Positions 14,411 through 25,592 of a stretch of DNA of 41,116 nucleotides are shown here, in pieces. Positions within the stretch are counted from its first letter, which is position 1. Every line of letters starts with the position of its first letter. Below the pieces are notes generated by a model. It had not been told where the DNA came from, did no database searches, and saw only the letters and a program-made list of their open reading frames with translations. The position numbers and the translations under genes were made by a program. The stretch spans positions 112,549-153,664 of the forward strand of contig NZ_LNNH01000004.1 of assembly GCF_001542915.1 (NCBI RefSeq). Reading direction: 5' to 3'. Source of the stretch: Peribacillus simplex. GTDB lineage: Bacteria; Bacillota; Bacilli; Bacillales; DSM-1321.

Positions 14411-15061
14411 ATGGAAAACAAGAAAATAGTTTCACTTCAAGTCAGTAAGCCCAAACAAGAAACATTTGCGAATGTCAACATTTTTTCTGCCATGAATAAA
14501 CAAGCAGTGGACACCGTGACTGTAACGAAATCTGGCCTAATGGGTGATGGGGTAGGCAATGAAAAGTTTCATGGAGGCCCTGATCGAGTCGTATGTTTTT
14601 ATCCCTATGAACACTACGCATTATGGAATGAGAAGTTCAATAAAAGGCTTGATATTCCCGCGTTTGGTGAAAATGTAACCGTTGCAGGGATGACAGAGGA
14701 TGCTACCTATATTGGTGATATTTATCAAATAGGCGATGCGATCGTCCAAATTAACCAGGGAAGGATCCCATGTTCGACGATTTCCCATTTTAACCGTGAG
14801 GCCGGGCTTTTGAAAATAGTTATGAAAACGGGTTTCACTGGTTATTTTGCAAGAGTGATCAAAGAGGGGACCATAAAGAAACAAGATGAAATTTTGTTAC
14901 TCGAACGCCAGCAGGAAAAAATCACGGTTCAATTCGCAACTGAGGTGATCCTTCATGGACGGGACGGGGAGGAAGGAGCGAGTGCATTACTTGCTGTGGA
15001 TTCACTCGCGGACGACTGGAAACAAAGGGCCGTAAAGCGCATTCAGGCTGTGCAGGACTGA
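14411..15061 (+). CDS. MOSC-domain protein (YiiM/YflK-like)
   Basis: A 216-residue protein with a single MOSC (MoCo sulfurase C-terminal) domain. The block GDGVGNEKFHGGPDRVVCFYPYEHY and the reactive-cysteine segment QGRIPCSTISHF are the family signatures; PAFGENVTVAGM and GDIYQIGDAIVQI complete the beta barrel. YiiM-type proteins deliver molybdenum-cofactor activity against N-hydroxylated base analogues such as 6-hydroxylaminopurine; B. subtilis YflK is the nearest named relative I recall. ATG at 14411 follows GGGAG by eight bases; ATG at 14390 has a poorer site. It appears to be transcribed alone; no hairpin with a T-run follows before the riboswitch. Confidence 0.82.
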   Translation: MENKKIVSLQVSKPKQETFANVNIFSAMNKQAVDTVTVTKSGLMGDGVGNEKFHGGPDRVVCFYPYEHYALWNEKFNKRLDIPAFGENVTVAGMTEDATYIGDIYQIGDAIVQINQGRIPCSTISHFNREAGLLKIVMKTGFTGYFARVIKEGTIKKQDEILLLERQQEKITVQFATEVILHGRDGEEGASALLAVDSLADDWKQRAVKRIQAVQD

Positions 15062-15172
15062 ATGAATTGTAGGGAAAATGAAAAAATGCGCGGTAAGGTA
15101 TTGAAATTAACAGATTATTAAGGTAAATTAAATATAAATAAATTTTAAAATTTTATGAAAATTATATATCGA

Positions 15173-15312
15173 TCTTATCGAGAGAGGTGGAGGGACTGGC
15201 CCGACGAAACCTCAGCAACCAGCTTAGGCAAAGGTGCTAAATCCAGCAAGCGGAGCTTGATAGATGAGGAGAATGTTCCAAGAAACCTTCTTCTTTGAGA
15301 AGGTTTTTTTTC
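15173..15312 (+). promoter_or_regulatory. SAM-I riboswitch (S-box) with terminator
   Basis: The conserved S-box core is present: AGAGAGGTGGAGGGACTGGC, then CCCGACGAAACCTCAGCAACC-like sequence to 15220, AAAGGTGCTAAATCC, and the closing GATAGATGAG to about 15270. A terminator follows, AACCTTCT (15284-15291) with AGAAGGTT (15298-15305) and a T-run to 15311. High S-adenosylmethionine stabilises the aptamer and the terminator forms, stopping transcription into yitJ and metH. Confidence 0.95.
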
Positions 15313-15373
15313 TTTTCTCTCATACGCTTAGAATATGACAAAAACAGAATTGTTTTTGAGAGAGGGTGTAATA

Positions 15374-17221
15374 ATGAATTTTCGTAAAGAATTGAAAGAA
15401 AGAATGCTGGTTGGAGAAGGGGCGATGGGGACTTTATTATACTCCTATGGCATCGATCAATGTTATGAGGAATTAAACTGTACGAATCCCGGTCAAATAG
15501 AATCGATCCATCGTGCCTATTTGGAGGCAGGTGCCGACATCCTACAATCGAACACGTATGGTGCCAACTTCAATAAGTTGAAGCGACATGGACTAGAAGA
15601 TGAGGTAAGCAAGATCAATCGTCAGGGAGTCATCCTTGCCAAAAAAGCGGCAAAAGGCAAGGCCTATGTCTTCGGTACGATCGGGGCCCAGCGGAGTATA
15701 AGAAAATCGGATTTAAGCATGGAGGAAATAAAGCGAGGCTTTCGTGAACAACTTTACAGCCTGCTGATGGAAAGCCCGGATGGGATTCTCCTGGAAACCT
15801 TTTATGACCTCGAAGAACTGGAAACCGTGCTGGAAATCGTAAAAAAAGAAACGGAACTGCCAATCATCGCAAATGTTTCAATGCATGAATTGGGCAATCT
15901 CCAAAATGGGATCCATTTGAATGAAGCCTTTCAAAAACTCGAGCAATTGGGAGCCGATGTCGTCGGCGTGAATTGCCGACTTGGTCCGCACCATATGATT
16001 CGTGCCTTGGAAGAAGTGAGCCTGCCAAAGCATGCTTCGATTGCCATCTATCCAAATGCCAGTCTCCCGGATTATGTGGACGGCAGGCTCGTCTATAAGG
16101 CAGTGCCTGAATATTTCGGTTCGAGTGCCCTGGACTTACGTAAGCAGGGTGCCACGATCATAGGCGGATGCTGCGGTACGACTCCTCTGCATATTCAAGC
16201 TGTGAAGAATGCAGTTGGAAGCCTGGTTCCCGTGAAAGAAAAATTAACGAAACCCCGTGAAATAGAAATAATGGAGATCAGTGATAGAGAAGGAGAACTT
16301 CCTCTATATGAAAAGGCCAAAACAGAAAGGACGATCCTTGTTGAACTCGATCCACCGAAGAAGCTGGGAATAGAAACTTTCATGGTCGGGGCGAAGGCTT
16401 TGAAAAGTGCAGGGGTCGATTCGATTACATTAGCGGATAATTCACTTGCTTCCCCGAGGATATCGAATGAAGCGTTGGCAAATCTACTGAAAGATCAATT
16501 GAATGTGAAACCAATGGTACATATAACATGTCGTGACCGTAATTTAATCGGCCTGCAATCCCATTTAATGGGCCTGCAGACGGTAGGCTTGAATGAGATA
16601 TTGATCATTACCGGCGATCCATCCAAGATCGGGGACTTCCCTGGAGCCACTTCGGTTTATGATTTATCCTCCTTTGACTTGATAAGCATGGTCAAACAAT
16701 TTAATGAAGGCCTTTCCTATTCGGGTCAAAGCTTGGGCCAACGGGCAAATTTCAAAATTGCCGCCGCATTTAATCCCAATGTGAAGTACTTGGATAAAGC
16801 GGTGCAGCGTATGGAAAAGAAAATTGCCTGTGGTGCTCATTCCTTTTTGACACAGCCCATTTATTCAGTCCAACAGATGGAAGAAGTTCATGAAGCGACC
16901 AAACATTTGGAAACGCCGATTTTTATCGGTATCATGCCCTTGACAAGCACGCGGAATGCCGAATTCATCCACAACGAAATCCCAGGCATCAAATTGCCTG
17001 ACAATGTCAGGAGAGCGATGGCATTAGCCGGGGATGATCCTGTAAAGGCAAGGATAGAAGGCGTGAGCATTGCAAGGGAGCTAGTGGACGCAGCAAGGGA
17101 TAAATTCAAGGGAATCTATTTAATCACCCCATTCCTTCGTTATGAAATGACAGCCGAACTTACCAAATATATAAGGAAAGCCGATAGTAAACAAACATCA
17201 GAGGTGGCAGTGCATGAATAA
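15374..17221 (+). CDS. yitJ: Bifunctional homocysteine S-methyltransferase / 5,10-methylenetetrahydrofolate reductase (YitJ)
   Basis: A 615-residue fusion. The first half (to about residue 290) is a homocysteine methyltransferase of the MetH N-domain type: [22 protein letters not shown], and the three zinc cysteines in GVNCRLGPH and [11 protein letters not shown]. The second half is a MetF-like TIM barrel with [38 protein letters not shown], and [12 protein letters not shown]. The protein makes 5-methyl-THF and may methylate homocysteine. ATG at 15374 follows AGAGGGTG. Length matches B. subtilis YitJ. It is the first gene behind the S-box and overlaps metH by eight bases, so the folate donor and its user are made together. 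Confidence 0.95.
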   Translation: MNFRKELKERMLVGEGAMGTLLYSYGIDQCYEELNCTNPGQIESIHRAYLEAGADILQSNTYGANFNKLKRHGLEDEVSKINRQGVILAKKAAKGKAYVFGTIGAQRSIRKSDLSMEEIKRGFREQLYSLLMESPDGILLETFYDLEELETVLEIVKKETELPIIANVSMHELGNLQNGIHLNEAFQKLEQLGADVVGVNCRLGPHHMIRALEEVSLPKHASIAIYPNASLPDYVDGRLVYKAVPEYFGSSALDLRKQGATIIGGCCGTTPLHIQAVKNAVGSLVPVKEKLTKPREIEIMEISDREGELPLYEKAKTERTILVELDPPKKLGIETFMVGAKALKSAGVDSITLADNSLASPRISNEALANLLKDQLNVKPMVHITCRDRNLIGLQSHLMGLQTVGLNEILIITGDPSKIGDFPGATSVYDLSSFDLISMVKQFNEGLSYSGQSLGQRANFKIAAAFNPNVKYLDKAVQRMEKKIACGAHSFLTQPIYSVQQMEEVHEATKHLETPIFIGIMPLTSTRNAEFIHNEIPGIKLPDNVRRAMALAGDDPVKARIEGVSIARELVDAARDKFKGIYLITPFLRYEMTAELTKYIRKADSKQTSEVAVHE

Positions 17222-20200
17222 AAAAGCGATACAAGAACAGTTGGATTCCAAAATTCTCCTGCTTGATGGAGCGATGGGAACCATGCTTCAGGCAGAGAAT
17301 TTGACGGCAGCGGATTTCGGAGGCGAGCAGTTCGAGGGATGCAATGAATATTTATCGCTGACGCAGCCGCAACTCATCCAATCCATCCACGAAACTTATT
17401 TGGCAGCAGGTGCAGATATCATCGAGACAAATACTTTTGGTGCGACAAGCATCGTTCTTGATGAATACCAAATAAGCACGATTGCATACAAACTTAATAA
17501 AATTTCCGCAGAGCTTGCCGTCAACGCTTGTGAAAAGTATTCAAAGGATAGCTGGCCAAGATATGTAGCAGGCTCGATGGGGCCCACGACAAAAACCCTA
17601 TCGGTAACAGGGGGAACGACTTTCGATGTTTTAACCGACTCTTACGAAGAGCAGGCACTCGGTCTCTTGGACGGCGGTGTCGACCTTTTATTGGTGGAAA
17701 CGTGTCAGGACATGCTTAATGTCAAGGCGGCCTTTTCTGGAATAAAAGCCGCCTTCGCCAAAATCGGAAAAGAAGTCCCGGTGATGATATCCGGTACGAT
17801 CGAACCGATGGGCACTACACTTGCCGGCCAGTCGATAGAAGCTTTCTATTTATCGGTCGAACATATGAAACCTATTGCTGTCGGCTTGAATTGTGCGACA
17901 GGACCGGAGTTCATGATCGATCATATCCGGACGCTTGCAGAGATTTCAAATAGTGCCATCAGCTGTTACCCGAATGCCGGCCTTCCGGATGAGGAGGGAC
18001 ATTATCATGAGTCACCGGTTTCCCTTGCGGAGAAAATGAAGCAATTTGCCGAAAAAGGCTGGGTCAATATCATCGGAGGGTGCTGCGGTACGACACCTGA
18101 GCACATAAGGGAGCTTTCCAAGGCGCTCTCCGGCCTGCAGCCCCGCGTAAAGGCTGAATCTGCTCATGGCCACGCCGTATCAGGCATAGAGCCGCTCATT
18201 TACGATGAGTCAATGCGTCCTTTATTCGTAGGAGAGAGAACGAATGTAATCGGATCAAGAAAATTCAAGGAGCTGATCCGTGGAAAACATTACGAGCCAG
18301 CAGCCGAAATAGCACGAGCCCAGGTGAAAAAAGGTGCACATGTCATTGATATTTGTCTCGCAGACCCGGATGGCGATGAGCTCGGCGATATGAAGGAGTT
18401 CGTGGAAGAGGTCGTCAAAAAGGTGAAGGTGCCCTTGGTCATCGATACGACGGATGAAGCCGTCCTTGAGCAAGCATTAAAACATTCACAAGGAAAATCG
18501 ATCATCAATTCCATAAATCTTGAAGATGGTGAAGAACGTTTTGAAAAAATCGTACCATTTATCCATCAATATGGTGCCGCCGTCGTCGTCGGAACCATCG
18601 ACGAAACGGGGATGGCCGTCAATGCTGAACGGAAAATCGAAGTGGCCACACGTTCTGTCGACTTGCTTGTCAATAAATATGGTCTAAACAAAAGTGATAT
18701 CATTTTTGACCCGCTTGTATTTCCTGTCGGTACCGGAGATGAGCAATATATCGGATCTGCATTGGAAACGGTGAAAGGAATCAAGGCAATCAAAGATAAG
18801 TTTCCGGAATGCTTGACGATACTTGGCATCTCGAATGTTTCATTCGGATTGCCCGCACGGGGCAGGGAAATCCTGAATGCCGTTTTCCTTTATCATTGTA
18901 CAAAAGCAGGCCTCGATTACGCTATCGTGAATACGGAAAAGCTTGAACGCTTCGCCCTGATACCTGATGATGAAGTGAAATTGGCTGAAGCCCTCCTTTT
19001 CGAGACATCCAGTGAAACCTTGGCCACCTTTACTGAATTTTACCGTGGCAAAAAAGCGGAGAAGAAGGATGATGGTGTCGTCCTGCCATTGAACGAGCGG
19101 TTAGGCAACAATATTATCGAAGGGACGAAGGAAGGCTTAATTGAAGACTTGAATAAGGCCATAGAGCGCGGCGATGCTCCACTGGAAATCATCAATGGCC
19201 CATTGATGGCTGGAATGAGTGAAGTGGGGCGATTATTCAACGACAATCAGCTTATTGTCGCGGAAGTGCTTCAAAGTGCAGAGGTGATGAAGGCGGCAGT
19301 GTCTCATCTTGAGCCGCTGATGGAGAATTCCGAAGATAGCGCGAAGAAAGGGAAGATCCTTTTAGCGACTGTCAAGGGGGATGTGCATGACATCGGCAAA
19401 AACCTAGTGGATATCATTCTCTCGAATAATGGGTATGAGGTCATTGATCTTGGTATTAAGGTTGCGCCACAGCAAATCATTGAAGAGGTCCGGAAACATG
19501 AACCAACGATCATTGGACTATCAGGCTTACTAGTGAAATCGGCACAGCAAATGGTCTTGACGGCCCAGGATTTGAGACAAGCGGGCATAGATACCCCAAT
19601 CTTGGTTGGAGGGGCTGCCTTGTCCCGTAAATTCACCGATTTTAAAATATCACCAGAGTATGGCGGTCCTGTGCTATATTCCAAGGATGCGATGGATGGG
19701 TTGGCGGTAACGAATATTTTGCATGATACGAACAAAAAAGTCGTGTATTTGGAGGAGCTTGTCGAGAAACGAGAAAAATCGAAAGCAAATGCCGCCATTG
19801 CTGCCACGCTGGAAAGACCGGAGCGGAGGCAATCGACAGCTGCCCCTTTAAGCAACGTTCCTGTTCAAAAGCCTCGTGATACGAAGCGTCATGTTCTGAA
19901 AAACTATCCATTGGATGTCATCCAACCTTACATTAATCGGCAAATGCTGATTGGACATCACTTGGGATTAAAGGGTAAGGTAGCTGATCTGCTTAAGCAA
20001 GGGAATGAAAAAGCCGTACAGCTGAATGACCTCGTCGATGAATTGATTGAATTTCTAAAAGCGGAACCGGATTATGGGTTGAATGCCATATATCATTTTT
20101 TCCCTGCCCAAAGTGATGGGGACAGGCTCTTGATATATAATCCCGATAATCATCTGGAGGTATTGGAAACGTTCGATTTCCCGCGTCAGGACACGAATCC

Positions 20201-20663
20201 TCATCTTTGTTTAGCGGATTTCGCCAAGCCCGTCTCATCGGGGGAAATGGATTTTGTTGGCTTTTTCCTCGTTACAGCCGGTAAAGGAATCAGGAAATGG
20301 GCAGAAAAACTGAAGCTTGAAGGTGACTTCCTGAAAAATCATGCCCTGCAGTCACTTGCACTCGAAACGGCCGAGGGTTTTGCCGAAAGGATACACCAAT
20401 TGATGCGCGATGATTTAGGGATAAGCGATCCAATTGATATGTCCATGAAAGAGCGGTTTGCAGCCAAGTATACCGGACAAAGATTTTCATTCGGTTATCC
20501 CGCTTGCCCCAATCTCGAAGACCAGGAGAAGCTTTTCCGCCTCCTTCAGCCAAGTGACATTGGTGTTGAATTGACCGAGGGATGCATGATGGAGCCAGAG
20601 GCTTCCGTTTCTGCGATCGTCTTCGCTCATCCGGAAGCACGATACTTCAATGTCGATCGTTAA
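17214..20663 (+). CDS. metH: Cobalamin-dependent methionine synthase MetH
   Basis: 1149 residues in the full MetH order. Homocysteine domain (1-310) with zinc cysteines Cys227 (GLNCATGP), Cys290 and Cys291 (GGCCGTT). Methyl-THF (pterin) domain about 335-610, from [14 protein letters not shown]. Cobalamin module 625-850 with DVHDIG at 723-728, His725 being the axial cobalt ligand. C-terminal AdoMet activation domain about 895-1149 with FSFGYPACP and [14 protein letters not shown]. It methylates homocysteine to methionine using 5-methyl-THF. ATG at 17214 overlaps the yitJ stop; AGAGGTGG precedes it. B. subtilis lacks MetH and uses MetE. Use of MetH implies that the cell makes or imports cobalamin. 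Confidence 0.96.
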   Translation: MNKKAIQEQLDSKILLLDGAMGTMLQAENLTAADFGGEQFEGCNEYLSLTQPQLIQSIHETYLAAGADIIETNTFGATSIVLDEYQISTIAYKLNKISAELAVNACEKYSKDSWPRYVAGSMGPTTKTLSVTGGTTFDVLTDSYEEQALGLLDGGVDLLLVETCQDMLNVKAAFSGIKAAFAKIGKEVPVMISGTIEPMGTTLAGQSIEAFYLSVEHMKPIAVGLNCATGPEFMIDHIRTLAEISNSAISCYPNAGLPDEEGHYHESPVSLAEKMKQFAEKGWVNIIGGCCGTTPEHIRELSKALSGLQPRVKAESAHGHAVSGIEPLIYDESMRPLFVGERTNVIGSRKFKELIRGKHYEPAAEIARAQVKKGAHVIDICLADPDGDELGDMKEFVEEVVKKVKVPLVIDTTDEAVLEQALKHSQGKSIINSINLEDGEERFEKIVPFIHQYGAAVVVGTIDETGMAVNAERKIEVATRSVDLLVNKYGLNKSDIIFDPLVFPVGTGDEQYIGSALETVKGIKAIKDKFPECLTILGISNVSFGLPARGREILNAVFLYHCTKAGLDYAIVNTEKLERFALIPDDEVKLAEALLFETSSETLATFTEFYRGKKAEKKDDGVVLPLNERLGNNIIEGTKEGLIEDLNKAIERGDAPLEIINGPLMAGMSEVGRLFNDNQLIVAEVLQSAEVMKAAVSHLEPLMENSEDSAKKGKILLATVKGDVHDIGKNLVDIILSNNGYEVIDLGIKVAPQQIIEEVRKHEPTIIGLSGLLVKSAQQMVLTAQDLRQAGIDTPILVGGAALSRKFTDFKISPEYGGPVLYSKDAMDGLAVTNILHDTNKKVVYLEELVEKREKSKANAAIAATLERPERRQSTAAPLSNVPVQKPRDTKRHVLKNYPLDVIQPYINRQMLIGHHLGLKGKVADLLKQGNEKAVQLNDLVDELIEFLKAEPDYGLNAIYHFFPAQSDGDRLLIYNPDNHLEVLETFDFPRQDTNPHLCLADFAKPVSSGEMDFVGFFLVTAGKGIRKWAEKLKLEGDFLKNHALQSLALETAEGFAERIHQLMRDDLGISDPIDMSMKERFAAKYTGQRFSFGYPACPNLEDQEKLFRLLQPSDIGVELTEGCMMEPEASVSAIVFAHPEARYFNVDR

Positions 20664-20671
20664 ATGCATGG

Positions 20672-20704
20672 ATAAGGCAGCGGTATTTTTTTCCGCTGCC
20701 TTAT
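20672..20704 (+). terminator. Hairpin ending the yitJ-metH unit
   Basis: ATAAGGCAGCGG (20672-20683) pairs perfectly with CCGCTGCCTTAT (20693-20704). Only a short T-poor tail follows, so efficiency is uncertain. Confidence 0.65.
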
Positions 20705-20762
20705 TGCGCATGAAACCCCTCCGTTAGTACATCTTAAGGGTCAAGAGGAAGGGGAGCGAACG

Positions 20763-21527
20763 ATGAAGAATCTGCTTGGTTTTTTTGTTTCGGTGGTATG
20801 TTTTTTTATTATATGTATGCTTTTGCCTGGTTCAGGGGCGCATGTCCATGCATATGTCCCCGAAGAGATGACCCCGCTCGTTAAAAGTAAACAAAACCAG
20901 AAAATCGCTTATTTAACTTTTGATGATGGACCTTCATTGAATACGATGGATATCTTGGATATCTTGGATCGTTATCATATTAAGGCCACATTTTTCGTGA
21001 TGGGCAATGAAGAACCATATGCAAAAAAAGGATACGAGGAAATGAAATCCCGAGGACATGCGATTGCCCTGCATTCCTATACACATGATTATTCAATCGT
21101 CTATAAGTCGCCAGAAAGCTTCTTCCAGGATTTGAATCGACTTGAAGCAAAGCTGCACAAGGAGTTCGGCATAAAAAGCCGTATTGTCCGCCTGCCTGGC
21201 GGCTCGAATAACCTTCTGCGGCACCAGGCTGCAACAAGGCCCATCATAAATGGAATCCTGCAACAATTATCGGAAAAAGGATATATATATGTCGATTGGA
21301 ATATCGATTCGACGGATGGCATCAGTCCATCGATAAGTGAACAGCAAATTATTTCTTCAGTACAAAAAGGGACGAAAGGTCAAAAGCATGTTAATATCTT
21401 ATTGCATGACATCAATAGTATGAAAAATACCGTGAAGGCATTGCCGGATATAATCGAATACCTTAAAAAAGAAGGCTATTCCTTTGATACGATTGATGAG
21501 ACAACCCCGAAAATACAATTTAAATGA
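20763..21527 (+). CDS. Secreted polysaccharide deacetylase (NodB domain)
   Basis: 254 residues. An N-terminal signal or anchor (LLGFFVSVVCFFIICMLLP) is followed by the NodB catalytic domain: TFDDGPS (metal and catalytic Asp), HSYTHDY (metal His pair), RLPGGS, VDWNIDSTDG and LLHD. Such carbohydrate esterase family 4 enzymes remove N- or O-acetyl groups from peptidoglycan or other polymers outside the membrane. It has none of the extra N-terminal domain of PdaA and resembles the shorter Bacillus YheN/YjeA-like enzymes; exact substrate is unknown. ATG at 20763 follows AGGAAGGGGAG. The dioxygenase gene begins 74 bases after its stop with no terminator between, so the two may share a transcript. 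Confidence 0.88.
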   Translation: MKNLLGFFVSVVCFFIICMLLPGSGAHVHAYVPEEMTPLVKSKQNQKIAYLTFDDGPSLNTMDILDILDRYHIKATFFVMGNEEPYAKKGYEEMKSRGHAIALHSYTHDYSIVYKSPESFFQDLNRLEAKLHKEFGIKSRIVRLPGGSNNLLRHQAATRPIINGILQQLSEKGYIYVDWNIDSTDGISPSISEQQIISSVQKGTKGQKHVNILLHDINSMKNTVKALPDIIEYLKKEGYSFDTIDETTPKIQFK

Positions 21528-21601
21528 TGAACACTTGGTTCATATATAGTAAATTAGGGATGGGGTTAAGAGATTTTATTGCGAAAGGATTTATCGTTTT
21601 T

Positions 21602-22372
21602 ATGATGCCATCATTGTTTTTATCACATGGTACACCGTTATTGGCTTTGGAAAAGAATAGCTACACCGCTTTTTTGAAGGATTATATGAAGGCTATGAAT
21701 AAACCTGCTGCGATCGTTATTTTGTCTGCACATTGGGAAAGTGGAGAGCAGATGATTTCGGCAGTGAGGAAGCATCAGGTCATTTACGATTTTGTTGGTT
21801 TTTCCGAAGAAATATTCAAAATAACATATCCTGCTCCAGGGTGTTTGGAACTGTCCGATCGGATATTGACCTTATTGTCGAGGATAGATATATGGGGGGA
21901 ACTTGATGATAGGCGCCCTTTGGATCATGGGGCATGGGGTCTGCTGCACATCATGTATCCGGAAGCCGATATTCCGGTCGTATCGTTATCCATCAATCCT
22001 GAACTTCCATTAAATAAGCAATATGATATCGGAAAAGCTTTGGGGGAACTGAAAGAGGAAAATGTCCTTATCATCGGAAGCGGTGGTATCGTACATAATT
22101 TTTCCCATATTCAGAAGGATATGAATGTAGCGGAGGGCTGGGCCATCAATTTTGAGAACTGGGTCGAAGGGAAAATCAGGAATTGGGATTTGGAAGCTCT
22201 GTTTAATTATGAACAGAAAGCCCCGTATAGCCTGGATGCGGTGCCTACCAAAGAGCATTACATACCTTTGATCATCGCAATGGGGGCAGGAAATGAGCAT
22301 AAAAAGGCGGCTCTGCTGCATAGGAGCTTTCAATACGGAAATTTGAGTTTAACAGCTTGGAAGTTTGATTGA
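21602..22372 (+). CDS. YgiD/DODA-type extradiol ring-cleavage dioxygenase
   Basis: A 256-residue LigB-superfamily protein. MPSLFLSHGTPLLAL gives the first metal histidine, ILSAHWES the second, LDHGAWGLLHIMYP the catalytic region and GSGGIVHNF the third conserved block; PTKEHYIPLIIAMGAG closes the fold. These non-heme iron or zinc enzymes cleave catechol-type rings such as DOPA in plants; the bacterial role is largely unknown. ATG at 21602 or 21605 gives the family-typical start, with AAAGGA twelve bases upstream, a long spacing. A longer form from ATG 21524 would overlap the deacetylase stop by four bases and add 26 residues that do not fit the family, yet it offers translational coupling. 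Confidence 0.82.
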   Translation: MMPSLFLSHGTPLLALEKNSYTAFLKDYMKAMNKPAAIVILSAHWESGEQMISAVRKHQVIYDFVGFSEEIFKITYPAPGCLELSDRILTLLSRIDIWGELDDRRPLDHGAWGLLHIMYPEADIPVVSLSINPELPLNKQYDIGKALGELKEENVLIIGSGGIVHNFSHIQKDMNVAEGWAINFENWVEGKIRNWDLEALFNYEQKAPYSLDAVPTKEHYIPLIIAMGAGNEHKKAALLHRSFQYGNLSLTAWKFD

Positions 22373-22548
22373 TTATAGTGGTTTTTCGCCTAGTAATATA
22401 TACCCGCCAACGATCAAATATACAAAAATACATAAATCTTTTTTTAGCGAAAAAAGATTTAAATGAGCAAAAAAGTCAATTAAAGGCGCATATTGGCGAA
22501 TTAAACAGAAATATAGTATCAAAAAGGTTGCATAAAGTCGTTTAACCT
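22373..22548. other. Gene-free A/T-rich stretch with an A/T hairpin
   Basis: AAATCTTTTTT (22434-22444) and AAAAAAGATTT (22450-22460) form a perfect A/T-rich stem. It may terminate transcription weakly in either direction. The 65-codon minus-strand open frame here has no ribosome site and odd composition, so it is not called. Confidence 0.4.
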
Positions 22549-22598
22549 TTGGATATTTCGACAAAAACATGTTAATATAACATCTGAAAACGTTTTAT
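22549..22598 (+). promoter_or_regulatory. Sigma-A promoter of odhAB with a cre-like site at +1
   Basis: TTGGAT (22549-22554), an 18-bp spacer, TAATAT (22573-22578). The palindrome TGAAAACGTTTTAT at 22585-22598 begins at the expected start of transcription and fits the CcpA cre consensus except at its last C. Binding there would block initiation, in line with the known glucose repression of odhAB in Bacillus. The leader to the ATG at 22739 is about 155 nt. Confidence 0.5.
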
Positions 22599-22738
22599 CC
22601 TTTAAAATTTTATTATTCATTGACCAAAGTTATTTAATTATCATTTCATATATTTGGGGAATAGTTAGAAGATAGAAATTTGGGGATGGATAAAACGAAT
22701 TGAAAAAAACTATGAGAGAAATTTGGGGGTTTACAAAA

Positions 22739-25591
22739 ATGACCATCAAGGATGCTAAGGCATACGACCCATGGAAAGCTTTTTCAGGTCCAAACCTTGG
22801 GTATGTCATGGAGCAATACGATCTATTTCAAGCCAATCCGGAAGAAGTAGATCCGGAGCTGAAAAACTTTTTTGAAGTATCAGGTCCTCCTTCATTCGAT
22901 GTATCAGCAGAAACAACAATCGGAAGTGCACCAATCGCACAAGCTGGAGAAGTTCTTCCAATGAAGAAAATTATGTCTGCAGTGAAGCTAGCGGAAAACA
23001 TCCGCGCTTACGGACATCTTGCTGCAAACATTTATCCTTTAAAAGAAGAAGCACTGGATACAGAACAAATTCACTTTGAAAAATACGGCTTAACTGCAGA
23101 TGATTTAAGAAAGATACCGGCTGACCTTATTTGTCCAGAATCACCAAAGGACGTAAAAGACGGTTACGAAGCCGTACAATACTTAAAACAACTTTATACT
23201 AAAACGATAGCCTTTGAATTTCACCATGTTAATGACTTGGAAGAAAAGCAATGGCTTACAGATATGGTCGAATCCGGAAGCATGTTCCCGGAAGTGACTA
23301 AAGAGAAAAAAGAACTGTTACTGAAGCGGCTGAATGAGGTGGAAGGGTTTGAAAAATTCCTTCACCGCACATACGTTGGGCAAAAACGTTTCTCTATAGA
23401 AGGACTAGATATACTAGTGCCGATTTTAGATGAAATGATTTCACAGACGGTTCAAAATGGAACGGGCAATGTAAATATAGCCATGGCTCACCGCGGACGC
23501 TTGAATGTGCTCGCACACGTCCTAGGAAAGCCATATGAAGTCATCTTCTCGGAATTCCAACATTCGCCTAATAAAGATTTGGTTCCTTCTGAAGGTTCTA
23601 CAGGGATTAACAATGGGTGGACAGGTGATGTTAAGTACCATTTAGGTCTTGATAAGCAGATCACCAAAGCCAACATACAAAAAGCAAGGATCACTCTTGC
23701 CAATAACCCAAGCCACTTGGAAGTAGTCGGTCCAATCGTGGAAGGGTATTCCCGTGCGGCACAAGAAGACCGTTCGGCGAAGGGATTCCCAGTACAGGAC
23801 ATTTCCAAATCGCTGGCAATCCTGATTCATGGTGATGCAGCGTTCCCTGGTGAGGGAATTGTACCAGAAACATTCAACTTAAGCCGTTTACGCGGTTATC
23901 AAGTTGGCGGCGCCATCCATATCATCGCCAATAACATGATTGGTTTTACAACGGAAAGTGAAGATTCGCGTTCAACTAAATATGCCAGTGATTTGGCTAA
24001 AGGCTTTGAAGTGCCGATCGTGCATGTGAATGCAGATGATCCTGAAGCATGTATGGCTGCCGTTAACCTTGCCAACCAATACCGCGAGAAATATAAAAAA
24101 GATTTCTTGATCGATTTGATTGGTTACAGACGTTTCGGCCATAACGAAATGGATGAGCCACTGGTGACTCAACCTGAAATGTATGCCTTGATCCATAAGC
24201 ATCAAACGGTTAAAGACCTTTATAGCAATAAGTTGGTTCACTCTGGTGAGTTCACGGAAGAAGAAGTGAAAGCTATCGCTGAGCAGGTGGATACAAGACT
24301 TGCTGACGCCTATGCGAAAATTTCCGGAAACAAACCGGAAGCTTCCAAAGAGTGTAACCCTCCTGGCATTATCGAAAAAGGACTTCCGACGATCGAAACC
24401 GGTGTTCCGAAGCAAGAACTGGTTTCCATAAACGAAGAACTTGTTCAGTGGCCGGAAGGATTCACACCTAATAAAAAACTAGGAAAGATTTTATCACGCC
24501 GCTTGGATTCCTTTGCTGCTGAAGGTAAAATCGATTGGGCTCATGCCGAGACGCTGGCTTTTGCGACCATTTTGAATGACGGTACGCCAATTCGTTTGAC
24601 AGGACAAGATTCAGAGCGCGGAACATTCGCACAGCGTAATATCATGTTACATGACAGTGTGAATGGAAAGACTTATTCACCACTTCACACACTTGAAACG
24701 GCCAAAGCTTCTTTCGCTGTTCATAACAGCCCGCTTACTGAAACGGCCGTTCTGGCTTATGAATATGGGTATAATGTATTCGCACCTGAAGCACTTGTAC
24801 TATGGGAAGGCCAATTTGGAGATTTCGCCAATACTGCACAAGTCATCTTTGATCAATTCATCGCTGCCGGCCGTGCAAAATGGGGTCAAAAATCAGGACT
24901 TGTCATGCTGCTTCCGCACGGATATGAAGGACAGGGACCAGAGCACTCAAGTGCACGCCTTGAACGTTTCCTTCAATTGGCGGCTGAGAATAACTGGACC
25001 GTTGCCAATTTAAGTTCGGCAGCCCAATACTTCCATATCCTTAGAAGACAGGCCAAGATTTTGGATCAAGAGCAAGTACGCCCGCTTGTCATCATGACAC
25101 CGAAGAGCATGCTTCGTAATCAAGTGATGGCTTCCGCAGCTGCAGAATTCAGCGAAGGCTCGTTTGAATCGTTCGTAGAAACGAAGACATTAGGCAAAAA
25201 ACCTAAATCGGTTGAACGCATTGTCTTCGCATCAGGTAAGTTGGCGGTTGAACTTCGTGAAAAAGCGGCAGCTGAAAAAAATACGGATTGGCTGCAAATC
25301 ATCAGTATCGAAGAGATTTATCCATTCCCGTTCACTGGTGTTCAAGAAGCATTGAAAAAATATACGAATCTTAAAGAAATCTTCTGGGCTCAAGAAGAAC
25401 CAAAAAATATGGGAGCTTGGACATTTGTCGAACCACGCCTTAATGCAGCGGCACCTCGTAACCTTTCCGTAACATATATAGGAAGGAAGCGCAGATCAAG
25501 CCCGGCTGAGGGAGATCCACTTGTCCATAAAAATGAACAACAACGGATTATGACTCAAGCAATTACACGCAATAATGAGGGGGAGAAATAA
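22739..25591 (+). CDS. odhA: 2-oxoglutarate dehydrogenase E1 component
   Basis: A 950-residue thiamine-diphosphate enzyme decarboxylating 2-oxoglutarate and passing the succinyl group to the lipoyl arm of OdhB in the TCA cycle. Visible: the N-terminal segment [20 protein letters not shown] (an E2-contact region in this family), [32 protein letters not shown], the ThDP motif [11 protein letters not shown] with [20 protein letters not shown], and in the C-half [12 protein letters not shown] and [15 protein letters not shown] at 22739 follows GGGGG by about ten bases; the frame is open 13 codons upstream from a TTG without a good site. Length is close to B. subtilis OdhA (about 944). It is followed one base later by odhB. 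Confidence 0.96.
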   Translation: MTIKDAKAYDPWKAFSGPNLGYVMEQYDLFQANPEEVDPELKNFFEVSGPPSFDVSAETTIGSAPIAQAGEVLPMKKIMSAVKLAENIRAYGHLAANIYPLKEEALDTEQIHFEKYGLTADDLRKIPADLICPESPKDVKDGYEAVQYLKQLYTKTIAFEFHHVNDLEEKQWLTDMVESGSMFPEVTKEKKELLLKRLNEVEGFEKFLHRTYVGQKRFSIEGLDILVPILDEMISQTVQNGTGNVNIAMAHRGRLNVLAHVLGKPYEVIFSEFQHSPNKDLVPSEGSTGINNGWTGDVKYHLGLDKQITKANIQKARITLANNPSHLEVVGPIVEGYSRAAQEDRSAKGFPVQDISKSLAILIHGDAAFPGEGIVPETFNLSRLRGYQVGGAIHIIANNMIGFTTESEDSRSTKYASDLAKGFEVPIVHVNADDPEACMAAVNLANQYREKYKKDFLIDLIGYRRFGHNEMDEPLVTQPEMYALIHKHQTVKDLYSNKLVHSGEFTEEEVKAIAEQVDTRLADAYAKISGNKPEASKECNPPGIIEKGLPTIETGVPKQELVSINEELVQWPEGFTPNKKLGKILSRRLDSFAAEGKIDWAHAETLAFATILNDGTPIRLTGQDSERGTFAQRNIMLHDSVNGKTYSPLHTLETAKASFAVHNSPLTETAVLAYEYGYNVFAPEALVLWEGQFGDFANTAQVIFDQFIAAGRAKWGQKSGLVMLLPHGYEGQGPEHSSARLERFLQLAAENNWTVANLSSAAQYFHILRRQAKILDQEQVRPLVIMTPKSMLRNQVMASAAAEFSEGSFESFVETKTLGKKPKSVERIVFASGKLAVELREKAAAEKNTDWLQIISIEEIYPFPFTGVQEALKKYTNLKEIFWAQEEPKNMGAWTFVEPRLNAAAPRNLSVTYIGRKRRSSPAEGDPLVHKNEQQRIMTQAITRNNEGEK

Positions 25592-25592
25592 A

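Noticed and set aside
22373..22570. 65-codon minus-strand frame after the dioxygenase gene
   Set aside because: It is A/T-rich and crosses a terminator-like hairpin, without a ribosome site.
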